From Falsibacillus pallidus (GTDB lineage Bacteria > Bacillota > Bacilli > Bacillales > DSM-25281), in contig NZ_QQAY01000003.1 of assembly GCF_003350505.1 (NCBI RefSeq), forward strand, positions 186,001 through 250,000: a stretch of DNA of 64,000 bases. The letters run 5' to 3'. The notes beneath the pieces were generated by a model. That model was not told where the DNA came from. It saw only the letters and a list, made by a program, of their open reading frames with translations, and did no database searches. Position numbers and translations under genes: made by a program. This document shows positions 53,515 to 63,069 of the stretch, in pieces. The stretch's first letter is position 1, and every line of letters starts with the position of its first letter.

Positions 53515-55185
53515 TTATACGCTTTTTTTATCTTGGTTTCCGATGCTTGGCTTGAAAAGATCGATGCTGTTTTCTCTTGAATCCAACAAGGATAATTGAA
53601 ACACTTCTTCCAATTGAGTGACAGGGATGATTTCGATCCCTTCCACTTCATCCAATATGGATTGCATATTTTCCTGAGGGATGATGACCTTTTTAGCTCC
53701 TGCCAATTTAGCAGCCTTCGCTTTTGCCAGGACTCCACCAATCGGCTTAACAAATCCGTGGATGCTGATTTCACCGGTCATGGCAACTGTATGGTCCACA
53801 GGGATTTTATAAATTGCTGAATAAATCCCTGTCGCCATTGCAATACCAGCTGACGGTCCATCAACTGGAATTCCGCCTGGGAAGTTGACATGAATATCGT
53901 ATTGATCAGACGGAACTCCCATCGCCCTCAAAACAGTCAATACGTTTTCAATCGATCCCTTTGCCATACTCTTCCTTCTGATTGATTTTCCACGATCCCC
54001 GATGCTTTCCTCTTCTACAATACCTGTAATATTGATGGATCCTTTATCTTTTGATGGAATGACCGTTACTTCGATCTCAAGGAGAGAACCGCTGTTTGGT
54101 CCCGTAACAGCAAGGCCATTTACAAGTCCGATCGTGCTTTCTGCTGCTATTTTCCGATCCATCCTCGGATTCATCTGACTTGAATGTACCATCCATTCAA
54201 TATCTTCATCCTTGATGTAGTCGCGATCCTCTGTTATAGCCAGACCAGCAGCAATTTGGACCATATTCACTGCTTCCCTTCCATTTCTCGCGTAATTGGA
54301 CAAAGTATCCAAGCCTTCTTCGCTTATGGAAAGAGTGACTTTTTCTGCAGCCTGTCTTGCTACAATCTTTACTTCTTCTTGTTCTAAATTACGGAAAAAT
54401 ACTTCCATGCATCTTGAACGGATAGCAGGAGGGATTTCGTTCGGTGTACGTGTGGTTGCTCCGATCAATCGGAAATCTGCCGGCAGTCCATTTTTGAAAA
54501 TATCATGTATATGAGTGGGAATTTGATTATTTTCTTCACTATAATAAGCACTTTCTAAAAATACTTTGCGGTCTTCCAACACTTTTAAGAGCTTATTCAT
54601 TTGAATGGGATGAAGCTCACCGATTTCGTCGATGAATAAGACTCCCCCATGGGCATTGGATACTGCTCCTTGCTTTGGCTGGGGAATTCCAGCTTGTCCC
54701 ATGGCTCCTGCACCTTGATAGATTGGGTCATGGACAGAGCCGATCAACGGATCTGCAATCCCTCTTTCATCAAACCTTGCAGTCGTGGCATCTAATTCTA
54801 CGAAAACTGAATTTTGCCTGAAAGGAGATTTGGATTGTTTCTTGGCTTCTTCCAAGACTAGTCTGGCAGCTGCCGTTTTTCCGACACCCGGCGGACCATA
54901 TATGATCACATGCTGCGGATTGGGTCCGCAAAGTGCGGCCTTTAGAGCTTTGATGCCATCTTTTTGGCCAACAATATCTTCGAAGCGGCTGGGCCGGACT
55001 TTTTCTGCAAGCGGTTCTGTCAATGAAATCGATCTCATTTTTCGCAGCTGGTCCATTTCTTTTTTTGATTCTCGATCGATCGAGACCTTTTGCGTGCGCT
55101 GACTTTTAAGTAAATTCCAGAAGTATAAGCCTATGATGATTCCAAAGAATAATTGAATCAATAGTGCTATACCTGTCCACCCCAT
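53515..55185 (-). CDS. lonB: Forespore membrane protease LonB
   Basis: Lon-type protease that in Bacillus is made in the forespore. ATG at 55185 (MGWTGIALLIQLFFG) follows TGGAGGG; upstream codons lack a site. The 556-residue protein has an N-terminal membrane segment, an AAA+ domain ([25 protein letters not shown]) and a protease domain with catalytic Ser in PVDGPSAGIAMATG and Lys in GGVLAKAKAAKLAGAKK. It lacks the long LonA N-domain. A matching sigma-F/G-type promoter precedes it. The neighbour is clpX, as in B. subtilis. Confidence 0.96.
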   Translation of the reverse strand: MGWTGIALLIQLFFGIIIGLYFWNLLKSQRTQKVSIDRESKKEMDQLRKMRSISLTEPLAEKVRPSRFEDIVGQKDGIKALKAALCGPNPQHVIIYGPPGVGKTAAARLVLEEAKKQSKSPFRQNSVFVELDATTARFDERGIADPLIGSVHDPIYQGAGAMGQAGIPQPKQGAVSNAHGGVLFIDEIGELHPIQMNKLLKVLEDRKVFLESAYYSEENNQIPTHIHDIFKNGLPADFRLIGATTRTPNEIPPAIRSRCMEVFFRNLEQEEVKIVARQAAEKVTLSISEEGLDTLSNYARNGREAVNMVQIAAGLAITEDRDYIKDEDIEWMVHSSQMNPRMDRKIAAESTIGLVNGLAVTGPNSGSLLEIEVTVIPSKDKGSINITGIVEEESIGDRGKSIRRKSMAKGSIENVLTVLRAMGVPSDQYDIHVNFPGGIPVDGPSAGIAMATGIYSAIYKIPVDHTVAMTGEISIHGFVKPIGGVLAKAKAAKLAGAKKVIIPQENMQSILDEVEGIEIIPVTQLEEVFQLSLLDSRENSIDLFKPSIGNQDKKSV

Positions 55186-55218
55186 AGATATCCCTCCATT
55201 TGTCTTGCTTGATACCAA

Positions 55219-55248
55219 TAGTATCTCCGTCAAAAAGAGGGAATAAAC
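55219..55248 (-). promoter_or_regulatory. Probable forespore (sigma-F/G) promoter of lonB
   Basis: On the minus strand GTTTA (55244-55248) is followed after exactly 15 bases by GGAGATACTA (55219-55228). Both boxes fit the forespore consensus GywTA-N15-GgnrAnAnTw with no mismatch, and lonB is sigma-F controlled in B. subtilis. Confidence 0.8.
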
Positions 55249-55260
55249 CAAGTTTCGGAT

Positions 55261-55298
55261 GAAAAAGGCCCGGAAAAGTTATCCTTTTCCGGGCCTTT
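55261..55298 (-). terminator. Terminator after clpX
   Basis: AAAGGCCCGGAAAAG and CTTTTCCGGGCCTTT form a perfect 15-bp stem with a 5-base loop, followed on the minus strand by TTT. Confidence 0.85.
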
Positions 55299-55352
55299 CA
55301 GACTTATGGCAAACGCCTCGCATCCTCACAGACTTATAGCAATCTCGTGTGA

Positions 55353-56624
55353 TTACGCAGATGTTTTTGTTTCTTCGCTTGCAGAGACGATGGTACCGTC
55401 TTCTAGCAGAAGTTTTGGTGCTTTGTTTTCAAGGACTGTTTCCTTCGTGATGATGCATTTTTTGATGTCATCTCTAGAAGGAAGTTCGAACATCACATCA
55501 AGCATGAGTGTTTCGATGATAGATCTCAGTCCGCGTGCACCGGTTTTTCTTTCAATCGCTTTTTTAGCGATTTCAACCAATGCATCCTCTTCAAAGTCCA
55601 AATCTACTTCATCTAATTCAAGCATTTTTTGATATTGTTTCACCAATGCATTCTTAGGTTTTGTCAGAATTTCAATCAGCGCTTCCTCATCAAGTGGAGT
55701 CAAGCTCGCAATGACTGGAAGACGCCCAATAAATTCAGGAATCAATCCGAATCGAAGTAAATCTTCTGGAAGCACTTTGGAAAGAAGGGCTTTATCATCC
55801 ACTTCGTCCTTCTTGACTTCGGAACCGAATCCGATTACTTTTTGCCCTAGGCGGCGTTTGATGATTTGTTCCACACCATCGAATGCCCCACCGCAAATGA
55901 ATAGAATATTCGTAGTATCGATTTGGATGAATTCCTGATGTGGATGTTTGCGTCCTCCTTGTGGTGGAACGCTTGCGACAGTTCCTTCAAGGATTTTCAA
56001 CAATGCCTGTTGGACACCTTCACCAGATACATCCCTTGTAATGGAAGGATTTTCTGATTTTCTTGCCACTTTATCAATCTCATCGATATAAATGATTCCT
56101 TTTTCTGCTTTTTCCACATCATAATCAGCCGCTTGGATGAGCTTTAGAAGAATGTTTTCTACATCCTCCCCTACATACCCTGCTTCTGTTAAAGATGTTG
56201 CATCAGCAATAGCAAAAGGAACATTCAATATTCTAGCAAGTGTTTGGGCCAAAAGCGTTTTACCGCTACCTGTAGGTCCAATCAGAGAGATATTACTCTT
56301 TGCAAGCTCTACATCGTCGACCTTGCTGTTGGAATTGATGCGTTTATAATGGTTATACACAGCAACAGCCAATGATTTTTTGGCTTGGTCCTGTCCGATA
56401 ACATATTCATCAAGGATTTCACGGATTTCCTTTGGCTTCGGAACATCCTTAAACTCAACTTCTTCTTCCGTCCCAAGTTCTTCTTCTACGATTTCTGTGC
56501 AAAGCTCAATGCATTCGTCACATATATACACACCAGGACCTGCAACCAATTTACGGACTTGATCCTGAGTCTTTCCGCAGAAGGAACACTTCAATTGTCC
56601 TTTTTCATCGTTAAATTTAAACAA
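55353..56624 (-). CDS. clpX: Clp protease ATP-binding subunit ClpX
   Basis: Hexameric unfoldase that feeds substrates to ClpP. The 423-residue protein has the N-terminal C4 zinc-binding domain (CSFCGKTQ and CDECIELC), Walker [16 protein letters not shown], Walker [10 protein letters not shown] and sensor motifs ([14 protein letters not shown]). I use TTG at 56624 (MFKFNDEKG in family terms), eight bases after AAGGGG; the GTG nine bases earlier overlaps the site. Follows tig in the same direction. Confidence 0.97.
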   Translation of the reverse strand: MFKFNDEKGQLKCSFCGKTQDQVRKLVAGPGVYICDECIELCTEIVEEELGTEEEVEFKDVPKPKEIREILDEYVIGQDQAKKSLAVAVYNHYKRINSNSKVDDVELAKSNISLIGPTGSGKTLLAQTLARILNVPFAIADATSLTEAGYVGEDVENILLKLIQAADYDVEKAEKGIIYIDEIDKVARKSENPSITRDVSGEGVQQALLKILEGTVASVPPQGGRKHPHQEFIQIDTTNILFICGGAFDGVEQIIKRRLGQKVIGFGSEVKKDEVDDKALLSKVLPEDLLRFGLIPEFIGRLPVIASLTPLDEEALIEILTKPKNALVKQYQKMLELDEVDLDFEEDALVEIAKKAIERKTGARGLRSIIETLMLDVMFELPSRDDIKKCIITKETVLENKAPKLLLEDGTIVSASEETKTSA

Positions 56625-56848
56625 TGAGTTCACCCCTTATTTAAAAGCTCTATGTTCTTTGAACCTATGTCGGGATTTGACTATTTCGAAGCCAAAATCC
56701 CAAAAAATTGTTATGTATTGCATTGTAACACATTTTTCTCAATGACAAGTAACGTTAACACTCGAGTCTATTATGTAAAAAACCTACCCTACAGGAATTC
56801 CCCTGAAAAGGCCATTGTATTCAATCATTATGTATATTTTTTTGTACA

Positions 56849-56879
56849 AAACAAGGCACGAGTATTTCGCGCCTTGTTT
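56849..56879 (-). terminator. Terminator after tig
   Basis: On the minus strand AAACAAGGCGCGA and TCGTGCCTTGTTT pair over about 12 bp with one G-T, ending in TTGTTTTG. No long T run, so strength is moderate. Confidence 0.6.
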
Positions 56880-56900
56880 CATCATAATCTTTATTCTATA

Positions 56901-58187
56901 TTATGCAGCAGTTTTGCTATTATCTACAAGAAATTCTACAGCTTTACGGATTTGAAGGTCTGCTTTCAATCCATCAACGTTGCCTAATGCATTTTTGATG
57001 TTGTCAACTGACATGTTGTACATTTCAGCCATTTTTGAAAGTTCCTCTTCAACTTCTGCATCAGTTGCTTCCAAGTTTTCAGCTTTCGCGATTGCTTCAA
57101 GCGTCAAGTTCATGCGTACGCGCTTTTCAGCATCGTCTTTCATTTGTCCGCGAAGAGCGTCTTGGTCTTGACCAGAGAATTGGAAGTACAATTCAAGGTT
57201 CATACCTTGCATTTGAAGGCGTTGTTCGAATTCTTGCATCATACGGTCAACTTCTGTGTTGATCATTGCTTCTGGAATATCAACTTCGCTGTTCTCAGTC
57301 GCTTTCTCTACTAGAGTATCGCGAAGAACTTGCTCAGCTTCGTTCTTTTTGGTTTCAGCAAGACGGTTTTTGATTTTTTCTTTCAATGCGTCAAGTGTTT
57401 CAACTTCTTCATCTGCATCTTTAGCAAATTCATCATTCAGCTCAGGAAGCTCCTTCGCTTTGATTTCGTGCACTTTCACTTTGAAAGTAGCTGGTTTGCC
57501 TGCTAATTCAGCAGCGTGGTACTCTTCAGGGAAAGTAACTTCAACTTCTTTTTCTTCTCCGGAAGCTGCTCCAACCAATTGGTCTTCAAAGCCTGGGATG
57601 AATGTGCCAGAACCTAGTTCGATAGAGTAGTTTTCAGCTTTTCCGCCTTCGAATGCTTCACCATCTACGAAACCTTCGAAATCGATTACGACTGTATCGC
57701 CATTTTCAGCTTGTCCTTCTTCTTTAACAACAAGCTCAGCTTGACGCTCTTGAAGAGTTTTTAATTCGTTTTCAACATCTTCATCGGATACTTCAGCATC
57801 CATTTTTTCTACTTCAAGGCCTTTGTATTCGCCAAGTTTCACTTCAGGCTTAACTGTTACAGTCGCTTTGAAGATTAACTCTTTGCCTTTTTCCATTTGC
57901 TCAACGTCGATTTCCGGACGATCTACAGGATCGATTCCTGCTTCTTCAACCGCATTCGCATATGCTTCAGGAAGAATGAAATCAAGTGCATCTTGATATA
58001 AAGACTCTACACCGAAACGCTGTTCGAACATTCCACGAGGCATTTTACCTTTACGGAATCCTGGTACGTTGATTTGTTTAACTACTTTTTGGAATGCAGA
58101 ATCCAAGCCGTTTTTAACTGTTTCAGCATCTACTTCTACAGTCAATACTCCCTGGTTTCCTTCTAGTTTTTCCCATTTTACTGACAT
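56901..58187 (-). CDS. tig: Trigger factor chaperone
   Basis: Ribosome-bound chaperone and prolyl isomerase. The 428-residue protein shows the ribosome-docking signature GFRKGKMPR, an FKBP-type middle domain (about residues 150-250, [20 protein letters not shown]) and a helical C-terminal domain. GGAGGG precedes ATG. A good sigma-A promoter lies upstream. Confidence 0.97.
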   Translation of the reverse strand: MSVKWEKLEGNQGVLTVEVDAETVKNGLDSAFQKVVKQINVPGFRKGKMPRGMFEQRFGVESLYQDALDFILPEAYANAVEEAGIDPVDRPEIDVEQMEKGKELIFKATVTVKPEVKLGEYKGLEVEKMDAEVSDEDVENELKTLQERQAELVVKEEGQAENGDTVVIDFEGFVDGEAFEGGKAENYSIELGSGTFIPGFEDQLVGAASGEEKEVEVTFPEEYHAAELAGKPATFKVKVHEIKAKELPELNDEFAKDADEEVETLDALKEKIKNRLAETKKNEAEQVLRDTLVEKATENSEVDIPEAMINTEVDRMMQEFEQRLQMQGMNLELYFQFSGQDQDALRGQMKDDAEKRVRMNLTLEAIAKAENLEATDAEVEEELSKMAEMYNMSVDNIKNALGNVDGLKADLQIRKAVEFLVDNSKTAA

Positions 58188-58329
58188 ACTTTTCCCTCCA
58201 ACAATCTATATTTGTTAAGTTTTTTAGTTTACATCATTTCTTTAGGCTTGGTGAAAAACGTTCTATCATCAATACCTCTTAAAAAATGAAAAAAGAATAT
58301 GCTTCTGAAATACATATTACAACCATTTC

Positions 58330-58357
58330 ATTATAACATACGTTTTTTTTGTTTCAA
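58330..58357 (-). promoter_or_regulatory. Sigma-A promoter of tig
   Basis: On the minus strand TTGAAA (58352-58357) and a perfect TATAAT (58330-58335) are 16 bases apart. It lies just after the ysoA stop, with a leader of about 140 bases before the tig start. Confidence 0.75.
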
Positions 58358-58364
58358 CAAAGAC

Positions 58365-59387
58365 CTATAGAATCGGTAAAGAAATTTCTTCTAACCCGCG
58401 CAGGAGTGAGATGCCTGCTTCTAATTCAGGTGTATTTACCCGGTATTGCTCCGCCGCTTCATCAATGGAAGGCATCTCCCCATAGTAGTCCTGCATCAAG
58501 GTTTGATAGGCTGCTGCTGCAAGATCGATGTCCCCATCAAGCAGGGAGAAGGGGTAGTAAAGGAAAGTGTGGCGCTTCACTATATCCATGGCCTGCTCAT
58601 ACAGAGTAGGGCTATCCTGCGAAAAAGCTTCTTCCAGTTTTTCTGATAAGCCGGTAAAGAAAGGAGTGCTGAAAGCTTCAGGTAATTCAGCAGGGATCTC
58701 CTTGCTTTCCATATCCAATTTCTTAATTACGACTTCCTTTTCCACTCCGTGTTCCTTTAAAGTGTTCAGGACCATTGTCTGCAGGAATGGATGGCTCGAT
58801 TCTGAAGCAAGGAATCCCATCAGCTCCTTCATATATGGATGGATATTTCGATCTGCCAGCTGGGCGATGAAAAGAGTCTGTTCTTCAAGACTCTTCTCTG
58901 CCAATCCTTGTACTGCTTCCACTTCTTCCTCCAAGAGCCGCTCATCGTTTTCACTTGATGTGGAGTCAGCCATTCTTTCGCTGAATTGAAGAAGCTTTTG
59001 AAAGTGCTCTGCCTTTTCGGGGGGCACTTCTTTTTCTTCCAGCAGCATCTTGATGACTGATTCAATCTCCTTATGTTCCTTTAGTTGAATAAGCGACATC
59101 AAATAAAGATCGACTATGTCAAAATAATCGCCTACTCCTTTATGGAGAAGGTCACGGCATATCTCCTTCGCTTCTTCATATCTGCGGGATTCATAGAGGG
59201 CAATGGCGAGGGCCATATCAATTTCGCCATGCTCATGTTCTTCATTAAGTTCCTTGGCTTTTTGGAGGGATTCAATGGCTTCTTTGAAGTGCTGCGTTTT
59301 TAGATGATCGAGGCCAACCTCAAGATATCTGTCCTTAAGATTTGGCAGGTAGACTACATTTCCTTCTTTTTTTACTTTTTTCTTCAT
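58365..59387 (-). CDS. ysoA: TPR-repeat protein YsoA
   Basis: A 340-residue soluble protein with tetratricopeptide repeats in the N-terminal third (DHLKTQHFKEAIESLQKAKE, IALYESRRYEEAKEICRDLL, LMSLIQLKEHKEIESVIKML). The remainder is helical and uncharacterised. It is next to tig in B. subtilis also; its role there is not established beyond the repeats, which usually mediate protein binding. Confidence 0.85.
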   Translation of the reverse strand: MKKKVKKEGNVVYLPNLKDRYLEVGLDHLKTQHFKEAIESLQKAKELNEEHEHGEIDMALAIALYESRRYEEAKEICRDLLHKGVGDYFDIVDLYLMSLIQLKEHKEIESVIKMLLEEKEVPPEKAEHFQKLLQFSERMADSTSSENDERLLEEEVEAVQGLAEKSLEEQTLFIAQLADRNIHPYMKELMGFLASESSHPFLQTMVLNTLKEHGVEKEVVIKKLDMESKEIPAELPEAFSTPFFTGLSEKLEEAFSQDSPTLYEQAMDIVKRHTFLYYPFSLLDGDIDLAAAAYQTLMQDYYGEMPSIDEAAEQYRVNTPELEAGISLLRGLEEISLPIL

Positions 59388-59501
59388 AAGGTACCGCCTT
59401 TATATCTTTAAAAGTAATTAATAATGATAATACTTTTTCAAGTCAATGTTATTTGTCCATTATCCAATTATCTTGCTTTATTTTCAACTTTCCATATATA
59501 C

Positions 59502-59529
59502 AAAAAAAGCCTGCCGGTTAAGGCAGACT
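59502..59529 (-). terminator. Terminator after tRNA-Arg
   Basis: On the minus strand AGTCTGCC and GGCAGGCT form an 8-bp stem (one G-T) with a 5-base loop, followed by seven T. Confidence 0.85.
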
Positions 59530-59545
59530 TAAGTATGTAGTGTAA

Positions 59546-59622
59546 TGGCGTCCCAGGAGAGATTCGAACTCCCGACCGCACGCTTAGAAGGCGTGTGCTC
59601 TATCCAGCTGAGCTACTGGGAC
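59546..59622 (-). tRNA. tRNA-Arg (UCU anticodon)
   Basis: A 77-base cloverleaf on the minus strand: acceptor GTCCCAG/CTGGGAC with encoded CCA, D arm GCTCAGCTGGATAGAGC, anticodon stem CACGC/GCGTG around loop CTTCTAA (anticodon TCT, reads AGA/AGG arginine codons) and T arm GGGAGTTCGAATCTCTC. Its own promoter and terminator flank it. Confidence 0.97.
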
Positions 59623-59648
59623 ATGAACTGTTTGTTAAGACACTTTTT

Positions 59649-59677
59649 ATTATATTCATATAGCTACTGTATGTCAA
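59649..59677 (-). promoter_or_regulatory. Consensus sigma-A promoter of tRNA-Arg
   Basis: On the minus strand TTGACA (59672-59677) and TATAAT (59649-59654) are both perfect and exactly 17 bases apart. Confidence 0.93.
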
Positions 59678-59717
59678 CAGGTTTTAGGGAGAAAATTAAT
59701 TTCCCCCTAAAAAATAT

Positions 59718-60227
59718 TTAAAAAGAAAATTCCGTTCTTAGATCATCAAGCTCTGAATGTGCATCATCATAGATTTTCACTACGACCTTTTGCGGCAGTT
59801 TCTCCACAATCGCATAGGTTCTTTCCACTCTGCCACGTGGCAGGAGGATGCTCCCTGGGTTCAGAAAAATGATATCTTCAATTCTTTCTGCTCCAACTAA
59901 ATGAGAATGGCCGAAAAATACGAAATCGGCTCCTTCTTCCTTCGCCCGGTAAAACAGCTTGTCCAGCGACATTTTAATGCCGAATAAATGCCCGTGGGTA
60001 ACGAAAACTTTGGATCCAACGATTGTTTTAACCTGGCATTCAGGAAATCTGGCATCCATATCGCAATTGCCCCTTACCGTAATGAATGGAACAATCGCTT
60101 CATCATCAGCTTTTAATTCCGAATCCCCGCAGTGAATCATGGCATCCACCACGCCGGAATATTTTTCTGCGAGTTCCTTTAGGATTCCAGATGAGCCGTG
60201 GCTGTCGCTGACTACTAGCAGCTTCAT
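59718..60227 (-). CDS. ysnB: YfcE/MJ0936-family metallophosphodiesterase
   Basis: Small calcineurin-like phosphodiesterase. The 169-residue protein carries the metal-ligand motifs [36 protein letters not shown] and FGHSHLVG in order. Natural substrate unknown. The start overlaps the rdgB stop by 4 bases (ATGA), the conserved Bacillus rph-ysnA-ysnB layout. Confidence 0.92.
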   Translation of the reverse strand: MKLLVVSDSHGSSGILKELAEKYSGVVDAMIHCGDSELKADDEAIVPFITVRGNCDMDARFPECQVKTIVGSKVFVTHGHLFGIKMSLDKLFYRAKEEGADFVFFGHSHLVGAERIEDIIFLNPGSILLPRGRVERTYAIVEKLPQKVVVKIYDDAHSELDDLRTEFSF

Positions 60228-60841
60228 CTTGCATCCCCTTCAATCAATTGGCCGATCATACCGCTAAGCTTCTTTAATGCATTTGCCCGATGGCTGATTT
60301 GATTTTTTTCTTCAGAGGATAGTTCTGCCATGGCCACTCCTTTTTCCTTTACAAAAAAGATTGGATCATAGCCGAAACCATTTGTACCTGTTCGTTCAAG
60401 AAGGATGCTTCCCTCACATGTCCCTTCGACTGTCACTGTTTCCTTTCCGGGAATGGCCGCAGCCAAAGCACAATGGAACCGTGCAGAACGGTCTTCTCCC
60501 GGGACATCGATCAGTTCTGCCAATACTTTATCCATATTTGCTTCATCATCTTTTTGTTCACCTGCATAGCGTGCCGAATAGATGCCCGGTCTGCCGTTAA
60601 GGGCATCTATTGCTAGACCGGAATCATCAGCGATTGCAATGGTGTTCATGGTTTTAGAGATGCCTTCCGCTTTCAGGATGGCATTCTCGGCAAAGGTTTT
60701 GCCTGTTTCTTCGATATCCGGTGCATCAGGGAAATCCAAAAGGGTCTTCACTTCCACTCCATACGGAGCAAACATTTGGACAAATTCCTTCGCTTTCCCT
60801 TTATTTTTAGTAGCGATAATAATGGTATTTGAATCAGACAT
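60224..60841 (-). CDS. rdgB: Non-canonical purine NTP pyrophosphatase (RdgB/HAM1)
   Basis: Hydrolyses ITP, dITP and XTP so they are kept out of DNA. The 205-residue protein (YsnA in B. subtilis) has [13 protein letters not shown], the catalytic [35 protein letters not shown] split by usual residues, and the C-terminal [10 protein letters not shown]. It follows rph by 6 bases. Confidence 0.96.
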   Translation of the reverse strand: MSDSNTIIIATKNKGKAKEFVQMFAPYGVEVKTLLDFPDAPDIEETGKTFAENAILKAEGISKTMNTIAIADDSGLAIDALNGRPGIYSARYAGEQKDDEANMDKVLAELIDVPGEDRSARFHCALAAAIPGKETVTVEGTCEGSILLERTGTNGFGYDPIFFVKEKGVAMAELSSEEKNQISHRANALKKLSGMIGQLIEGDAR

Positions 60842-60847
60842 ATTCCC

Positions 60848-61600
60848 TCACCCCTTATGAGCTTCTATTTTGAGTGCTATATCTCCGAGAGTTTCCTTCT
60901 GGAATTGAATCAAATCTGTAATTCCCTTTTGTGCAGCATCAAGAAGCTGCTGAAGCTGGCTATAAGAAAAAGTCGATTCTTCTCCAGTTCCCTGAAGTTC
61001 AACAAATTCTCCTTTTCCAGTCATGACCACATTCATGTCGACCAAGGCAGAACTGTCTTCAGTATAATTCAAATCAAGGACCGCTCCATGTTCAGGTACG
61101 ATTCCCACACTTGTCGCTGCAAGGAAATCCGTGATTGGGAATGACGCTAATTTTTTCGTTTCCGACAGCTTATTCATCGCAAATGCCAGCGCAACGAATG
61201 CACCTGTAATCGACGCCGTTCGTGTTCCGCCATCTGCCTGGATGACATCACAATCGATCCAGATCGTTCTTTCCCCAATCGCTTTTAAATCAACGATTGC
61301 TCTTAAAGCCCGTCCAATAAGGCGCTGGATTTCCATTGTCCTTCCGGTTACTTTACCTTTGGAAGATTCACGGATATTCCGTGTATCGGTTGCACGGGGA
61401 AGCATGGAATATTCTGCAGTGATCCATCCTTTCCCTTCACCCCGCATGAAAGGAGGTACACGTTCTTCTATGCTGGCAGTACAGATGACTTTCGTATCTC
61501 CAATGGTGATGAGAACAGAACCTTCAGGATGCTTCAAATAATTTGCTTCAATATGTACAGGCCTTAACTGGAGCGCCTCTTGTCTTCCATCTGGTCTCAT
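60848..61600 (-). CDS. rph: Ribonuclease PH
   Basis: Phosphorolytic 3'-exoribonuclease trimming tRNA precursors. The 250-residue protein shows the family blocks [33 protein letters not shown], the phosphate-binding [15 protein letters not shown] and [27 protein letters not shown] precedes ATG. First gene of rph-rdgB-ysnB, after gerM and a hairpin. Confidence 0.97.
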   Translation of the reverse strand: MRPDGRQEALQLRPVHIEANYLKHPEGSVLITIGDTKVICTASIEERVPPFMRGEGKGWITAEYSMLPRATDTRNIRESSKGKVTGRTMEIQRLIGRALRAIVDLKAIGERTIWIDCDVIQADGGTRTASITGAFVALAFAMNKLSETKKLASFPITDFLAATSVGIVPEHGAVLDLNYTEDSSALVDMNVVMTGKGEFVELQGTGEESTFSYSQLQQLLDAAQKGITDLIQFQKETLGDIALKIEAHKG

Positions 61601-61640
61601 GTTTCATTTCCTCCTGACTATTTTCTACTGTGCTGTTTCA

Positions 61641-61673
61641 AATTAAAGAAGAGGCGGCAGTAGCCAGCCTCTT
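61641..61673 (-). terminator. Hairpin after gerM
   Basis: On the minus strand AAGAGGC(T)GGC and GCCGCCTCTT pair with one bulge, followed by CTTTAATTT. A weak terminator. Confidence 0.5.
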
Positions 61674-61710
61674 TCTGATGTACACTATATAGTATAACAA
61701 AAATTAATTT

Positions 61711-62787
61711 TTAAAAACTACCTGTGTTCACTTTTTCAGGACGAGAGACAGGTTCAGTGATGGATTTCCCATCTTCATTCACTAATTCAGTGCTTCCATT
61801 CACCTCTATAGCCACCTTTTGAATCATCGGCTGTTCAGTCAATGAAAGAACAAGCGAGTTCATTAAGTATTCGGAGACTTTCTTTTCTTTTAAGCTTCCT
61901 AGGATCGACTCATTGAAATTCAATGTGACGGTGCCGTCTTCAATTGTCGGCGCATCAACAAGCTTTGCGTCAGGAAGGAAATCAGTAACAAGATTGCTAT
62001 TATAGCCAGGGCCGTTTACCAGTTCATTAACAACTGCCGCTACGTCATCCTTGACGGAGTTATCAACCCTTTTCGTTACAGGGACATAGTTATAGCCTTC
62101 TCCATTTTGGGACAAGTAGTAGACAGTGACAGGATGTGTATTCGTAATATCCGCTACCCCTGATGTATCCATATTGATGCCATCCGCCCTGCTCAGTCCG
62201 TTGGAATTGATCGGCGTTCCATTCACAGGCATTTCTGTGAGAGGTGTACCATTTACCCGCAGCTCTACGCGTTTGACGCTATCAAACTGTGTAAGTGTCC
62301 AAGTCACCGCTTGCAGGATCCGCTGTTCATCCTCAGCTTGATATGTCGAGAATTCTTTTGAGAAGTCTGCTACAGCCACACCATCTTTAATATCGACGCC
62401 AAGCACTTCCGTATCTGCCGGCAGGACTGCCCGGAACCCGTTAGGAAGCATTTCAGAAACTGGACCGTTGGCCACCAGGTACTCCAATGCTTCTTTTGCT
62501 ATCCCTTCCGTTTTCGGAAGCTGCAGTGTCTGAGCCATCACATACCCGTCTTTATTGATCAAATACAGCTCTGTTGGCTGAGTCTGTTCATTTGCTTCAC
62601 TCGAAGCAGCTTTGCCCTTGCCATCCTTGCCCGCGGATGTTTCAACCGTTTGTCCTTCCTTAAGATAGGAAACATCCTGCGGAGGATCCACCTTTTCCTT
62701 ATCCCCCCCGAATAACCCACATCCAGATAAATAAACTGAAGAAGCCAAAACCGTGACGGCAATCGTCGCTTTTGTTTTATTTGACAT
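61711..62787 (-). CDS. gerM: Germination/sporulation lipoprotein GerM
   Basis: Made in the mother cell and needed for the SpoIIIAH-SpoIIQ channel basis and proper germination in B. subtilis. The 358-residue protein has a lipoprotein signal ending YLSGC|GLFGG and two GerMN domains (about residues 95-185, LPKTEGIAKEALEYLVANGP, and 240-340, PVTKRVDNSVKDDVAAVVNE). GGAGGG precedes ATG. A TATACATG sequence upstream could be a sigma-E -10, but I do not find a convincing -35. Confidence 0.93.
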   Translation of the reverse strand: MSNKTKATIAVTVLASSVYLSGCGLFGGDKEKVDPPQDVSYLKEGQTVETSAGKDGKGKAASSEANEQTQPTELYLINKDGYVMAQTLQLPKTEGIAKEALEYLVANGPVSEMLPNGFRAVLPADTEVLGVDIKDGVAVADFSKEFSTYQAEDEQRILQAVTWTLTQFDSVKRVELRVNGTPLTEMPVNGTPINSNGLSRADGINMDTSGVADITNTHPVTVYYLSQNGEGYNYVPVTKRVDNSVKDDVAAVVNELVNGPGYNSNLVTDFLPDAKLVDAPTIEDGTVTLNFNESILGSLKEKKVSEYLMNSLVLSLTEQPMIQKVAIEVNGSTELVNEDGKSITEPVSRPEKVNTGSF

Positions 62788-62858
62788 GCAATAACCCTCC
62801 TAAAGACAGTTTGTACTACATGTATACGAGCTAGTGTGGACAAATAGACCGCTTGGAC

Positions 62859-63032
62859 AAAAAAAAGCGGAGCCGACTGTTAAGAGGCGTAGAGACTGGA
62901 GCGCAGCACCACGAGATAAAGGAAACACGAAGAGCGAAGCGATTCGATGTTGACTTATCGTAAGTGTGCTGAGGGAAGTCTCCTAGCCTCTAGGAGGCGG
63001 AGCTGGATTACAAAAAAAGCGGAAGCGGCTCA
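62859..63032. repeat. Palindromic intergenic repeat with truncated second copy
   Basis: A 145-base element begins AAAAAAAAGCGGAGCCGAC and ends AGGAGGCGGAGCTGGA. It has an imperfect inner palindrome (GATAAAGGAAACACGAA with TTCGATGTTGACTTATC around GAGCGAAGCGA). Immediately after come AAAAAAAGCGGAAGCGGCTC, a direct repeat of the element's start, as if a second copy were cut off. Shares the GGAGCTGGA end with the repeat at 34831. It fills the gap between murI and gerM. Confidence 0.72.
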
Positions 63033-63037
63033 TTCAT

Positions 63038-63069
63038 ACAAAAAACCACCCGTCATAAACGGATGGTTT
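63038..63069 (-). terminator. Terminator after murI
   Basis: On the minus strand AAACCATCCGT and ACGGGTGGTTT pair with a G-T and form an 11-bp stem with a 5-base loop, followed by TTTGTATG; the stem overlaps the last codons of murI. Confidence 0.75.

Noticed and set aside
59682-59712. TTTTAGGGAGAAAATTAATTTCCCCC palindrome (first and last bases only relevant) after ysnB
   Set aside because: It pairs well but has no T run on either side and overlaps the tRNA promoter region; may be incidental, so not called a terminator.
62788-62850. Sigma-E promoter of gerM
   Set aside because: TATACATG resembles a -10, but no -35 at the right distance matches kmATATT; left out as a feature.
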